Made by a program: the position numbers and the translations under genes. A stretch of 57,132 nucleotides of DNA. Source: Nitrosopumilaceae archaeon. Lineage in GTDB: Archaea > Thermoproteota > Nitrososphaeria > Nitrososphaerales > Nitrosopumilaceae. The notes under the pieces were generated by a model that had not been told where the DNA came from, did no database searches, and worked only from the letters and a program-made list of their open reading frames with translations. Positions 15,543 through 24,432 of this stretch are shown here, piece by piece (position 1 is the first letter of the stretch; the number at the start of each line of letters is the position of its first letter). The DNA lies in assembly GCA_024644385.1 (NCBI GenBank), contig JAHELB010000006.1, positions 1 to 57,132 of the forward strand. The letters run 5' to 3'.

Positions 15543-15572
15543 ATTTCTATAGGGATAAATTCCATAGGAAAT
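15543..15572. other. Imperfect hairpin in 15438-15633 intergenic stretch
   Basis: ATTTCTAT (15543-15550) can pair with ATAGGAAAT (15564-15572) with one bulged base, plus a GG/CC pair. Nothing else is visible in the stretch 15438-15633. Weak evidence for a function. Confidence 0.25.
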
Positions 15573-15633
15573 GAACAATTTGCATGAACCACTTGTTAGC
15601 AATTGCTTTTATTTCAAATTTGTATTATACAGT

Positions 15634-15714
15634 ATGTATAGTACACAACACGAGGACTTTGTAGAAGTCTTGGCAGCATGGGCTAAGGTAATTGGAGTTA
15701 ATCTAGAGAGATAG
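15634..15714 (+). CDS. Possible 26-aa microprotein
   Basis: MYSTQHEDFVEVLAAWAKVI plus six residues, an amphipathic helix. A TATA-like TTTTATTTC is centred about 23 bp upstream of the ATG, consistent with a leaderless mRNA. No sequence family is known to me. Evidence is limited to promoter spacing and sensible composition. Confidence 0.35.
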   Translation: MYSTQHEDFVEVLAAWAKVIGVNLER

Positions 15715-15813
15715 GTAAAAAAAGTAAGATAAGAAATTTTTATAATTTCTAGTACTTACTCCTCATCAAAACTGTAAATATCTTTTTTATTTACAGTGAT
15801 TTATTATTTTTTG

Positions 15814-16470
15814 ATGGAATCAATTTCTTCGTTAAACAAAAAAATTGAAAATTGTACAAAATGTCCAAGACTAGCCAAGTATATCAGAGATATTGCAAAA
15901 AATAAAGTTAAAAGATTTTCAAATCAAGTGTACTATGGAAAACCGCTTTCAGGGTTTGGAGACATAAAGGCAAAATTACTTATCGTTGGACTTGCACCAG
16001 CAGCGCATGGAGGCAATAGAACGGGGAGAATGTTCACAGGAGATTCTTCAGGTGATTGGTTAGCAAAAATAATGTATAGATATGGATTTTCATCAATTCC
16101 TACTAGCCAAACTTTAGATGATGGGATGGTACTTCAAAATGCTTACGTTACAGCAGCAGTTAGATGTGCACCACCTCAAAACAAGCCTACAAAACAAGAG
16201 ATGGAAAATTGTTTTAATTATTTAAAACAAGAATATTTAATCCTAAAAAATGTCAAGTTAATTTTGTGTCTTGGGAAAATCGCATATGATACTACCTGCA
16301 AATTAATTAAAATAAAACCAGAAAAGTTTGGCCACAATAAATTATTTAAGTATAATTCTATCAAAATTTTAACTTCTTATCATCCATCAAAACAGAATAC
16401 TCAGACAGGTAGGCTAACTTGGAGTCAATGGTCTGCAGTTTTCCAGAAAGCCAAACGCCTAACAAAGTAG
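15814..16470 (+). CDS. Uracil-DNA glycosylase, family 5 (UDGb) type
   Basis: 218 aa. Removes uracil (and in family 5 also other deaminated or oxidised bases) from DNA as the first step of base-excision repair. Motif A is GLAPAAHGGNRTGR followed by MFTGDSSG, the family-5 form that lacks the Asp/Asn of families 1 and 4; motif B is near SYHPSKQN. Four cysteines (C14, C17, and those in VRCAPP and MENCF) fit the usual 4Fe-4S cluster. ATG 15814 is preferred over GTG 15796 because a TATA-like TTTTTTATTTA lies 26 bp upstream. Confidence 0.9.
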   Translation: MESISSLNKKIENCTKCPRLAKYIRDIAKNKVKRFSNQVYYGKPLSGFGDIKAKLLIVGLAPAAHGGNRTGRMFTGDSSGDWLAKIMYRYGFSSIPTSQTLDDGMVLQNAYVTAAVRCAPPQNKPTKQEMENCFNYLKQEYLILKNVKLILCLGKIAYDTTCKLIKIKPEKFGHNKLFKYNSIKILTSYHPSKQNTQTGRLTWSQWSAVFQKAKRLTK

Positions 16471-16508
16471 AAAACCATTTATTTTAAAACCAATACTTGT
16501 CTATCCTA

Positions 16509-17834
16509 GTGAAAGAAGTTCTTTTTGTAATTACTATTTTTTCTTTAATTCCGTTTATTTACGCTCAAGAATATCCTGATCTGGGTGTAAAGGTTGAGAC
16601 TGTCGCGGAGAATCTAAAAATACCCTGGTCAATTGCATGGGCCCCTGATTGGACAATATTTTTTACAGAACGTGGTGGGGATGTTAGAATTATTCAAAAT
16701 GGAATAGTTTCAGAAAAACCAATCCTTTCACTAGAGGTCGGTGGAGAAGAAGGAGGTTTGCTAGGTATTGCACTAGATCCAAACTATTCAGATAACCATT
16801 ACATCTATTTGTATTATACCTACAATGATTTTTTATCAACTCAAAACAAAGTAGTTCGTTATGTTGAATCAAATCTAAATTTAACTGAGGATAAGATTCT
16901 GGTTGACAACATTCCAGGAGGACCATACCATGACGGTGGAAGAATAAAGTTCGGCCCTGATGGAAAATTATACATTACTACAGGAGATGCAGGAAATGGG
17001 AGTTTAGCTCAAGATAAAAATTCCCTAGCAGGAAAAATCCTTCGAATTAATTCCGATGGAACCATACCAGAGGATAATCCATTTTCAAATTCTCCAATTT
17101 TCTCATATGGTCACAGAAATCCACAGGGTTTGGACTGGGATAAATCAGGAAATCTCGTTTCTACCGAGCATGGACCTTCAGGTTTTCGTGGGGTTGGAAA
17201 TGATGAAATTAATGTAATCAGACCTGGAGAAAATTACGGATGGCCTGATATCATTGGTTCTGAAACAAAAAAGGGCCTCACAACACCGATTATGAGTACG
17301 GGAAACGATACATGGGCTCCCTCCGGAGCAGAATTTTATGAGGGGGATAAAATTCCACAATGGACGGGAAAGTATTTTGTAGCTACACTTCGTGGGAATC
17401 ATTTACATTTAATCGACTTTGATTTAAAAAATAATAAAATTTTATCAGATCAGAAATTGTTTAGTGGGGATTTTGGACGGCTTAGGGATGTTGCCACAGG
17501 TCCTGATGGCTACCTATATGTTTTGACAAGTAATAGAGATGGTAGGGGTTCTCCAGAAAATAACGATGATAGGATCCTTCGAATAGTCCCGTTAAATGAA
17601 ATTAATAGTTTTCAAGGTTGTGTTAATGCTGGAAATCCAGTGATGGAATCCTATCCAAGACAATGTAGTTCTAATGGAAAAATTTTTGTGGAGGAAGTAG
17701 AGATTTCAAATAAAAAAATACCTGAATGGGTAAAAAATATCTTCATTTGGTTTGCACAGGATCTAGTTTCAGAGGATGAAGTGCTAAACGCCATCAAGTT
17801 TTTGGTACAGCAAGATATAATCAAATTAGATTAA
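16509..17834 (+). CDS. PQQ-dependent aldose sugar dehydrogenase-like protein, secreted
   Basis: 441 aa with a signal peptide (KEVLFVITIFSLIPFIYA). The six-bladed propeller of soluble aldose sugar dehydrogenases is seen in WSIAWAPDWTIFFTERGG, GGLLGIALDPNY, GGPYHDGGRIKFGPDGKLY, GHRNPQGLDW and EHGPSGFRG. These enzymes oxidise sugars with a PQQ cofactor outside the cell; whether this archaeon makes PQQ is not shown here. After the propeller come a small Cys-containing linker and a helical module (KIPEWVKNIFIWFAQDLVS) shared with 2788-3738. GTG 16509 is preferred: a TATA box (16478-16489) is 26 bp upstream. TTG 16497 is the alternative. Confidence 0.85.
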   Translation: MKEVLFVITIFSLIPFIYAQEYPDLGVKVETVAENLKIPWSIAWAPDWTIFFTERGGDVRIIQNGIVSEKPILSLEVGGEEGGLLGIALDPNYSDNHYIYLYYTYNDFLSTQNKVVRYVESNLNLTEDKILVDNIPGGPYHDGGRIKFGPDGKLYITTGDAGNGSLAQDKNSLAGKILRINSDGTIPEDNPFSNSPIFSYGHRNPQGLDWDKSGNLVSTEHGPSGFRGVGNDEINVIRPGENYGWPDIIGSETKKGLTTPIMSTGNDTWAPSGAEFYEGDKIPQWTGKYFVATLRGNHLHLIDFDLKNNKILSDQKLFSGDFGRLRDVATGPDGYLYVLTSNRDGRGSPENNDDRILRIVPLNEINSFQGCVNAGNPVMESYPRQCSSNGKIFVEEVEISNKKIPEWVKNIFIWFAQDLVSEDEVLNAIKFLVQQDIIKLD

Positions 17835-17837
17835 ATT

Positions 17838-18365
17838 TTATTTTATCCAATCCAAACCTGCACCAAAGTAATAACCAGCAAGGATTGTACCTGCTGACCA
17901 AACTAGAGATCCTGCAAAGGTATACAGGATAAACTTTGGAATTTTCATTTTAAGCAATCCCGCAGGAACTGATATCATTTCTCGCATTACAGGAACCATT
18001 CGGCCTAAGAATACTGCCTTGTCACCATATTTTTCAAACCAAATCTCAACACGTTCAAGTTTCTTCTCGGAAATCTTTACAAACCTAAGATATCGTAACA
18101 AAATTGTCCTGCCAAGTTTTAGGGCAATTAAATAAATTCCTGTAGTTCCTAGAGTGGCACCTGTTGCACCTAGTATTATCAGAGGAATTATTGAAATTAT
18201 TGACAACCCTTGTTGGGATGCCAAAAAACCTGCAGTAGGGAAAACTGCAAGAGTGGGAATAGGTGGGATGATGGTCTCAATTAGAGCTGCCAAAAAAACT
18301 CCTTCATAGAGATGTTGTGAGAGAAATTCACCAATCCAAACTAGAAATGAATCAAACGGTTCCAA
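17838..18365 (-). CDS. DedA-family membrane protein
   Basis: 175 aa with four to five membrane helices. DedA/SNARE-associated features are the ETIIPPIPTLAVFPTAGFLA segment near the N-terminus, a GATGATLGTTGIYLIALKLG helix, and FEKYGDKAVFLGRMVPVMRE with the conserved R..P..R, then VPAGLLKM. Family members move lipid carriers (undecaprenyl or polyprenyl phosphate, or phospholipids) across the membrane. It converges on the sugar dehydrogenase, 3 bp apart. Confidence 0.88.
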   Translation of the reverse strand: MEPFDSFLVWIGEFLSQHLYEGVFLAALIETIIPPIPTLAVFPTAGFLASQQGLSIISIIPLIILGATGATLGTTGIYLIALKLGRTILLRYLRFVKISEKKLERVEIWFEKYGDKAVFLGRMVPVMREMISVPAGLLKMKIPKFILYTFAGSLVWSAGTILAGYYFGAGLDWIK

Positions 18366-18421
18366 TAAGATCTACAGATAAAACCCAACTAAATTACTTT
18401 ACAAAAATGAATGAACCCGTG

Positions 18422-18730
18422 CTAATCAAGTTTTTTTAAATAATCAAAAAAAGATTCGCCTTCAAACTGGACATATTCATTGACTAGCTTGATTTCCATC
18501 TCTGAGAAAAATTTGTCATATACCGTTTGTCGTTCATGTTTAAGCGGGGTAGGACAAAAACACATCTCAGACCAGCAAATAATCTGTGGTCCTGTGATTT
18601 TAGCACATTTCATTGAATTTAGGATCTCTTGCCCATCTGGTTTTTGATTTTCAATTGTTCCATCAGTTAGACTTTTAAAAAAATCCTCCATTTTTTCTGA
18701 AATAAATTTCGCTTTTATGGAATAAATCAC
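18422..18730 (-). CDS. Conserved-looking hypothetical protein with clustered cysteines
   Basis: 102 aa, soluble. A central group of cysteines, MKCAKITGPQIICWSEMCFC, could bind metal, and the C-terminus YVQFEGESFFDYLKKLD is helical. It lies 56 bp upstream of the DedA gene on the same strand. No recognised family. Confidence 0.6.
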   Translation of the reverse strand: MIYSIKAKFISEKMEDFFKSLTDGTIENQKPDGQEILNSMKCAKITGPQIICWSEMCFCPTPLKHERQTVYDKFFSEMEIKLVNEYVQFEGESFFDYLKKLD

Positions 18731-18833
18731 TGATTTCTCTTCATGTCACTATAATTTAATCTAGAAAAAATAACCCAAATCTAGGAGAATAAGACATTTA
18801 AATTATTAATCACAAGTTTTGAAAAAAAGGTAA

Positions 18834-19250
18834 TTGAGCTACAAATTTTTGGATCATGCAACCGATGCTTTTGTGGAGGTAAATGCAAAAGATCTCAAAG
18901 AAGCTTTTTCTGTAACGGCAGATGTTGTAATCAATATTACAATTGATCAAGAAAAAGTGGAAGAGAGGGGTCAAAAAGAATTTTCAGCTTTTGGAAAAGA
19001 CCTTAGATACTTACTTTTCAGCTGGCTTGAGGAGATTACTTTTGTATTAATTACTGAAGGTTTTGCGATTAGGAGAATTAAATTTAGTATAGAGGAAGAT
19101 AATGGATTTACCATTCATGCAATAGCATTTGGGGAACCACTGGATTTTAAAAAACATAATTTTAAGGTAGAAATCAAAGCTCCGACCTTTCATGAGATGA
19201 AAATAGAGCAGAATAATGGTGTCTTTATGAGATTTTTGTTGGATTTGTGA
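18834..19250 (+). CDS. Archease
   Basis: 138 aa. Archease activates the tRNA-splicing and RNA-repair ligase RtcB and broadens its nucleotide use. Seen here are the N-terminal YKFLDHATDAFVEVNAKDL, central FSWLEEITFVLITEGFA, and the end APTFHEMKIEQNNG with the conserved His and acidic metal ligands. Translation starts at TTG 18834; no upstream in-frame ATG fits. RtcB itself is not in the window. Confidence 0.9.
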   Translation: MSYKFLDHATDAFVEVNAKDLKEAFSVTADVVINITIDQEKVEERGQKEFSAFGKDLRYLLFSWLEEITFVLITEGFAIRRIKFSIEEDNGFTIHAIAFGEPLDFKKHNFKVEIKAPTFHEMKIEQNNGVFMRFLLDL

Positions 19251-19327
19251 CTTTGTGAACTTTTCTTATCAATTCAATGGAACAAGTTATACGTATTTTT
19301 TAAAAATGAAACAATTAAACTGAAAGT

Positions 19328-20971
19328 ATGCTCAAAAATTTGTTGGTATTTTCGGTTTTTGCACTTATAGTGTTGATGATCTTCCCAGCTTATGCAGCAG
19401 TAGAATCCTTTTCTTTGGAAAGGGGATTTTACACAAATGAAGAGGATTTAGTGTTTGTAGGAGTTGAAAAAGAGGGTAAAAAATCGGTCTTCATAATAAT
19501 TCGAGATCCTAGCGGAGAATATATCGGAATGTTTTCAGATCCATCCTCTGATGTTGATGGTTCCTTTTCAACAATTCCAAGGACAGTAGAAACTTTTTTC
19601 ACTAGTAGTGGAATCTATAACGCAACTGCATTTACTGATGACCAAAATGAAAACGAAGGTATATCAATTAAATTAGAATACGATGGAAATAGAATAGCTG
19701 AATTTGATGATTTTGTATTAACGCTAAAGACAATTTCCGATAAAACAATAACTGAAAGAAATACTCTTTCATTTACCGCAGGGGTTACCGATAGTTCTTT
19801 GGATAAATTAATTTTTAGCTTGGATAAAAATCCACCAAGTGGGGCTTCAATAGATTCAGAGACCGGGGAGTTTACTTGGACACCCTCGGCTGCTCAAGGA
19901 AATCCAGCAGGAATTCAATACAACTTTGATATCGTTGTAGTAAGAGGCATACAAGAAGATCGTGAATCTATTACAATCACTGTGACAGAACCTGGAACAA
20001 GTACTCCAAAGGACGAGCCAAAGGAAGAACCAAAGGCAGAGCCTAAGGAACAAAAGGAACTTGGTATTGCATCATTTGTAGATACATCAAAAGATCCTCA
20101 AAGTTATGTTGACAGATACAACAATGAGCCAAGCTACAAGAAATGGTTTGATGATAATTATCCCCAGTATGATTCCATAAAGCAGGCAGTAGGATTGGAT
20201 AAGCCTGAAGATGCATCCAAAGATGTTGAATTAGCTCCATTTGTGGATCCCTCAAAGGACCCTCAAAGTTATGTTGACAGATACAACAATGAGCCAAGCT
20301 ACAAGAAATGGTTTGATGATAATTATCCCCAGTATGATTCAATTCAACAAGCAGTTGGAATAAAGGTACCAAAAGGAATTGCAGTATTTGTAGACCCCAA
20401 ACAAGACCCGCAGTATTATGTAGACAGATACAACGATGAGCCTACATACAAGAAATGGTTTGATGAAAACTTTCCAGAGTATGATTCAATTTATGAGGCA
20501 GTAGGATTAGATGAGCCTGAAACCATGGTCCCAAAAATGGGAGAATGTGGACAGGGAACAAAGCTAGTTGATGGAGTTTGTACTGTAATTCCAGCAAAAG
20601 GCGGAGGATGTCTAATTGCTACTGCAGCATATGGTTCAGAAATGGCCCCACAGGTCCAATACCTGAGAGAAATTCGTGACAATAAGGTGATGAGCACAGA
20701 GGCAGGTGCCTCATTTATGTCCGGATTCAACCAGTTTTACTATTCATTTTCACCTACCATTGCAGACTATGAAAGAGAGAATCCAATGTTTAAAGAAGCT
20801 GTAAAGATTGGCTTGACACCAATGATGTCAAGTTTGGCTATTTTAGACCATGCTGAGTCTGAAAATGAAATTCTGGCATATGGAATTAGTTTGATAATAT
20901 TGAATATTGGGATGTATGTGGCAGCACCTGCAATTATAGTGTTCAAAACTAAAAAATTTATAAAAATTTAA
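19328..20971 (+). CDS. Surface protein with triple YVDRYN repeat and CFI-box C-terminus
   Basis: 547 aa. Signal peptide (LLVFSVFALIVLMIFPAYAA); beta-sandwich N-domain; a cadherin/He-PIG-like Ig domain (LSFTAGVTDSSLDKLIFSLD ... TGEFTWTPS); an Glu/Pro/Lys linker; three ~45-residue modules, each FVDxxxDPQxYVDRYN then YKKWFD; and a C-terminal GGGCLIATAAYGSEMAPQVQ region, the CFI-box type domain found at the end of archaeal and bacterial surface proteins, closing with a hydrophobic helix and basic tail. Probably anchored outside the cell. The C-terminal coding region from 20484 to 20934 is identical to the next gene. Function unknown; adhesion or matrix attachment is plausible. Confidence 0.83.
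   Translation: MLKNLLVFSVFALIVLMIFPAYAAVESFSLERGFYTNEEDLVFVGVEKEGKKSVFIIIRDPSGEYIGMFSDPSSDVDGSFSTIPRTVETFFTSSGIYNATAFTDDQNENEGISIKLEYDGNRIAEFDDFVLTLKTISDKTITERNTLSFTAGVTDSSLDKLIFSLDKNPPSGASIDSETGEFTWTPSAAQGNPAGIQYNFDIVVVRGIQEDRESITITVTEPGTSTPKDEPKEEPKAEPKEQKELGIASFVDTSKDPQSYVDRYNNEPSYKKWFDDNYPQYDSIKQAVGLDKPEDASKDVELAPFVDPSKDPQSYVDRYNNEPSYKKWFDDNYPQYDSIQQAVGIKVPKGIAVFVDPKQDPQYYVDRYNDEPTYKKWFDENFPEYDSIYEAVGLDEPETMVPKMGECGQGTKLVDGVCTVIPAKGGGCLIATAAYGSEMAPQVQYLREIRDNKVMSTEAGASFMSGFNQFYYSFSPTIADYERENPMFKEAVKIGLTPMMSSLAILDHAESENEILAYGISLIILNIGMYVAAPAIIVFKTKKFIKI
20484..20934 (+). repeat. 451-bp exact direct duplication, copy 1
   Basis: Base-by-base reading shows 20484-20934 identical to 23741-24191. 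Upstream the two genes stay similar but with scattered differences; after 20934 they diverge at once. Confidence 0.95.
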
Positions 20972-21075
20972 TCTAGATCGAATTTTTGTTCAATTTATGG
21001 TTAATGTGAGTTGATCAAATAAGTAGTCAAATTGATTAACTTATTTATTAAAACAGTATTCGTGGAGATGACTAG

Positions 21076-24000
21076 ATGAGGGCCCAATTAGGATTTTGTT
21101 TATTCATTGGTTCTTTGTTATTTTTTGGTAGTTTTGCATCATCACAAATAGCGGTAGCAGAGGCTTCATTTTCTTTAGAATTTGGATCATTTGGAACAGG
21201 TGATGGAAAATTCAAATCCCCATCTGGATTGGCACTTGATACAGGGAATAACTTGTTGTATGTAGCAGATACAAATAATCATAGAATTCAGATTATAGAC
21301 CTTGATGGTAATTGTTCAGGAAGTGAGGAGCTTGCAGACGATATATGTTTTGTAGATGAATTTGGTGAAAAAGGAACTGGGGAGGGAGAATTTGAATTTC
21401 CTACTGCCATGGTATTAGATACTAAAAGAGATTTGTTGTACATCATAGATTCTGGAAATGATAGAATCCAGATAATAGATGTGGATGGTAATTGTGGTAA
21501 TGAAGAGCTTGCAAATGACATATGCTTTGTAGATGAATTTGGAGAAAGCGGTAATGGCCAAGGAGAATTTGATTCCCCTTCAGGACTAGTTTTGGATACT
21601 GGTGCAAGTTATCTCTATGTTGCTGACACTAACAATAATAGAATTCAGATAATAGATGTGGATGGTAATTGTGATAGTAACGATGATGAATATCTTGCAA
21701 ATGACATATGTTTTGTAGATGAATTTGGAGGAAAAGGTAGTGGAAAAGGTAAATTTGATTTGCCTTCAGGTTTGGCTTTGCATACAGGTAATGACATGTT
21801 GTATGTTTCGGACACTGATAATAATCAAATTCAGATTATTGATGTGGATGGTAATTGTTCTGGAGCTATTAAACTGGCAGATAACATTTGTTTTGTAGAT
21901 GAATTTGGTAATGTTGGTGACGACGAGGGGGAGTTCAAATCGCCCTCTGCTTTAGCAATAGATGTTGCTAATGACTTGTTATATGTAGCAGATACGGATA
22001 ATGAAAGAATCCAGATAATAGAGATGGATAGTACTTGCTCAGGTAGTGAGGAATTAACTGATGATGTATGTTTTAAGGAAGAATTCGGAAAACAGGGAGA
22101 TGATGATGGAGAGTTTGATTTTCCTTCTGCTCTAGTTTTAAACACATCTGATGATTTATTGTATGTTGCAGATACTAATAATAATCGAATTCAGATTTTT
22201 GAACTTTCAGGAGGTTCCTCTGGTTCCGGATCTAGTTCAGGAAAAGCTCCGGGTAGACCAACATCTCTTAAGGCATATCCAATTTCTACAAGTTCTATTT
22301 TCCTTTCATGGGATGTAGCAGATCCTGATGATGGTGTAATAGGATACAAAATAGAATCAAAAGAAGGAAATGAAAGCTTTACAACAATTGTCACAAACAC
22401 CGGAAGCAATTCCAATTCATTTGTACATGGAGGCCTAAGTTCTAGTGAAACCTACAGTTACAGAATTTATGCAATAAATGATGAAGGAACCAGTAGTGCA
22501 TCCTCGACGGTAAATGAAAAACCTTCAGATTCTTTAGCGCCTGCAGCATTTACCGCTACTGCAATTTCTCCCTCCCAGATCAAGCTTTCCTGGTTTCCTC
22601 CAACATCGACATTTGGGCAGTCCATTAGCGGGTATATTGTAGAACGCCAAGTAACCTCTGGAGTTTACACCGAGGTTGACAATGTTGGAAGTGGGACGAG
22701 AACCATAACAGTGAGTAATTTGGAAACAGATAAGGCATATACCTTTGTGGTAAAGGCAAAATTTGGTAATGGGTCAGGTAGTCCAAGATCAAACACCGCC
22801 TCTGCTACTCCTACTGAGGACTCCGTAGAACCGACAGCTTCTTCATCAATTACATCCCCATCAGCACCCAACCTGAATGTGGAAGTAATTTCAGAAACCC
22901 AACTTGGTTTATCATGGAGTAAGCCAGCGGATGGTGGTTCTCCAATTAGTGGGTATAAAATCGAAGTTAAAGAGAATTCTGGCTCATATTCAATCCTAGT
23001 GGAAAATACAAAGGAGACATCAACTAAATATTCTCACACCAATTTAACACCAAATACAAAATATACTTACAAAGTTTCTGGTATTAATGGAATAGGTGTA
23101 GGTAGTCCCTCAAACGAGAGTTCCGGTATACCAACTGATATCCCTGATCCAGTACTCGAGATAAAGCCTTTAGGAAAATTATCAACAGATGAAGGAAAAA
23201 GATTATCCTTCATAGTTGGATTAACTGATAGTTCAATTGGTGATGTAAGGTTTAGTTTGGCAAATAATGCTCCAAGTGGAGCTTCTATTAGTTCAAGTTC
23301 CGGATCATTTACTTGGACCCCAGGTAAAACCCAAAGTGGAACCTATACCTTTGATGTTATTGCATCAGCAAATTCCATGGAAGATAGAGAGTCTATTACA
23401 ATTACGGTAAATGATGTCCCAGATTCTATACCAGATGAACCTAAGGAAGAACCAAAGGCAGAGCCTAAGGAACCAACGGAACTTGGTATTGCATCATTTG
23501 TAGATACATCGAAAGATCCTCAAAGTTATGTTGACAGATACAACAATGAGCCAAGCTACAAGAAATGGTTTGATGATAATTATCCCCAGTATGATTCAAT
23601 CCAACAAGCAGTTGGAATAAAGGTGCCAAAAGGAATTGCAGTATTTGTAGACCCCAAACAAGACCCGCAGTATTATGTAGAAAGATACAACGATGAGCCT
23701 ACATACAAGAAATGGTTTGATGAAAACTTTCCGGAGTATAATTCAATTTATGAGGCAGTAGGATTAGATGAGCCTGAAACCATGGTCCCAAAAATGGGAG
23801 AATGTGGACAGGGAACAAAGCTAGTTGATGGAGTTTGTACTGTAATTCCAGCAAAAGGCGGAGGATGTCTAATTGCTACTGCAGCATATGGTTCAGAAAT
23901 GGCCCCACAGGTCCAATACCTGAGAGAAATTCGTGACAATAAGGTGATGAGCACAGAGGCAGGTGCCTCATTTATGTCCGGATTCAACCAGTTTTACTAT

Positions 24001-24234
24001 TCATTTTCACCTACCATTGCAGACTATGAAAGAGAGAATCCAATGTTTAAAGAAGCTGTAAAGATTGGCTTGACACCAATGATGTCAAGTTTGGCTATTT
24101 TAGACCATGCTGAGTCTGAAAATGAAATTCTGGCATATGGAATTAGTTTGATAATATTGAATATTGGGATGTATGTGGCAGCACCTGCAATGTTGGTTTA
24201 CGGAATAAAAAAAGCAAAGCTAGTTAGGTTTTAA
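21076..24234 (+). CDS. Large surface protein: NHL propeller, three Fn3 domains, CFI-box C-terminus
   Basis: 1052 aa. Signal peptide (LGFCLFIGSLLFFGSFAS), then six NHL-type propeller repeats, each FGxxGxGxGxFxxPSGLxLD with YVADTNNxRIQI and a Cys-containing loop (GNCxGxEELADDICFVDEFG); three fibronectin type III domains (about 395-690; SWDVADPDDGVIGYKI, SWFPPTSTFGQSISGYI, SWSKPADGGSPISGYKI); one He-PIG/Ig domain; two YVDRYN modules; and the CFI-box end. The domain set is typical for binding polysaccharide or protein outside the cell. It sits 104 bp after a paralogue with the same C-terminus and is likely co-regulated with it. Confidence 0.87.
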   Translation: MRAQLGFCLFIGSLLFFGSFASSQIAVAEASFSLEFGSFGTGDGKFKSPSGLALDTGNNLLYVADTNNHRIQIIDLDGNCSGSEELADDICFVDEFGEKGTGEGEFEFPTAMVLDTKRDLLYIIDSGNDRIQIIDVDGNCGNEELANDICFVDEFGESGNGQGEFDSPSGLVLDTGASYLYVADTNNNRIQIIDVDGNCDSNDDEYLANDICFVDEFGGKGSGKGKFDLPSGLALHTGNDMLYVSDTDNNQIQIIDVDGNCSGAIKLADNICFVDEFGNVGDDEGEFKSPSALAIDVANDLLYVADTDNERIQIIEMDSTCSGSEELTDDVCFKEEFGKQGDDDGEFDFPSALVLNTSDDLLYVADTNNNRIQIFELSGGSSGSGSSSGKAPGRPTSLKAYPISTSSIFLSWDVADPDDGVIGYKIESKEGNESFTTIVTNTGSNSNSFVHGGLSSSETYSYRIYAINDEGTSSASSTVNEKPSDSLAPAAFTATAISPSQIKLSWFPPTSTFGQSISGYIVERQVTSGVYTEVDNVGSGTRTITVSNLETDKAYTFVVKAKFGNGSGSPRSNTASATPTEDSVEPTASSSITSPSAPNLNVEVISETQLGLSWSKPADGGSPISGYKIEVKENSGSYSILVENTKETSTKYSHTNLTPNTKYTYKVSGINGIGVGSPSNESSGIPTDIPDPVLEIKPLGKLSTDEGKRLSFIVGLTDSSIGDVRFSLANNAPSGASISSSSGSFTWTPGKTQSGTYTFDVIASANSMEDRESITITVNDVPDSIPDEPKEEPKAEPKEPTELGIASFVDTSKDPQSYVDRYNNEPSYKKWFDDNYPQYDSIQQAVGIKVPKGIAVFVDPKQDPQYYVERYNDEPTYKKWFDENFPEYNSIYEAVGLDEPETMVPKMGECGQGTKLVDGVCTVIPAKGGGCLIATAAYGSEMAPQVQYLREIRDNKVMSTEAGASFMSGFNQFYYSFSPTIADYERENPMFKEAVKIGLTPMMSSLAILDHAESENEILAYGISLIILNIGMYVAAPAMLVYGIKKAKLVRF
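23741..24191 (+). repeat. 451-bp exact direct duplication, copy 2
   Basis: Second copy of the identical segment, encoding the end of the last YVDRYN module and the CFI-box C-terminal region of the larger surface protein. Confidence 0.95.
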
Positions 24235-24257
24235 TCTTAATAATTTTAGGAAGAAAC

Positions 24258-24401
24258 ATGGGGAAACTGAGTAGGAACCTTCGAATATGTGGAGGTTGTG
24301 GAATCGTTTACACTTCGGTAAGCTTTGAAAAATATATTGATGAATGCCCCATTTGTAAATCAAAAAGATATGAAAAACTAGTTGTAGGATCTTCAAAGTA
24401 A
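24258..24401 (+). CDS. 47-aa zinc-ribbon microprotein
   Basis: MGKLSRNLRICGGCGIVYTS followed by DECPICKSKRYEKL: CGGC and CPIC form a probable zinc ribbon. The ATG at 24258 is 24 bp after the large surface-protein gene and the stop is 32 bp before the thioredoxin gene. Function unknown; a nucleic-acid or ribosome-binding role is usual for this size of ribbon. Confidence 0.7.
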   Translation: MGKLSRNLRICGGCGIVYTSVSFEKYIDECPICKSKRYEKLVVGSSK

Positions 24402-24432
24402 TAAAATTATTAAATTGTCGTTATTTTAAATA

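Noticed and set aside
20043-20372. Minus-strand repeat frame with Cys and His residues
   Set aside because: Antisense of the YVDRYN repeats in the surface-protein gene; identical peptide blocks reflect the repeated DNA.
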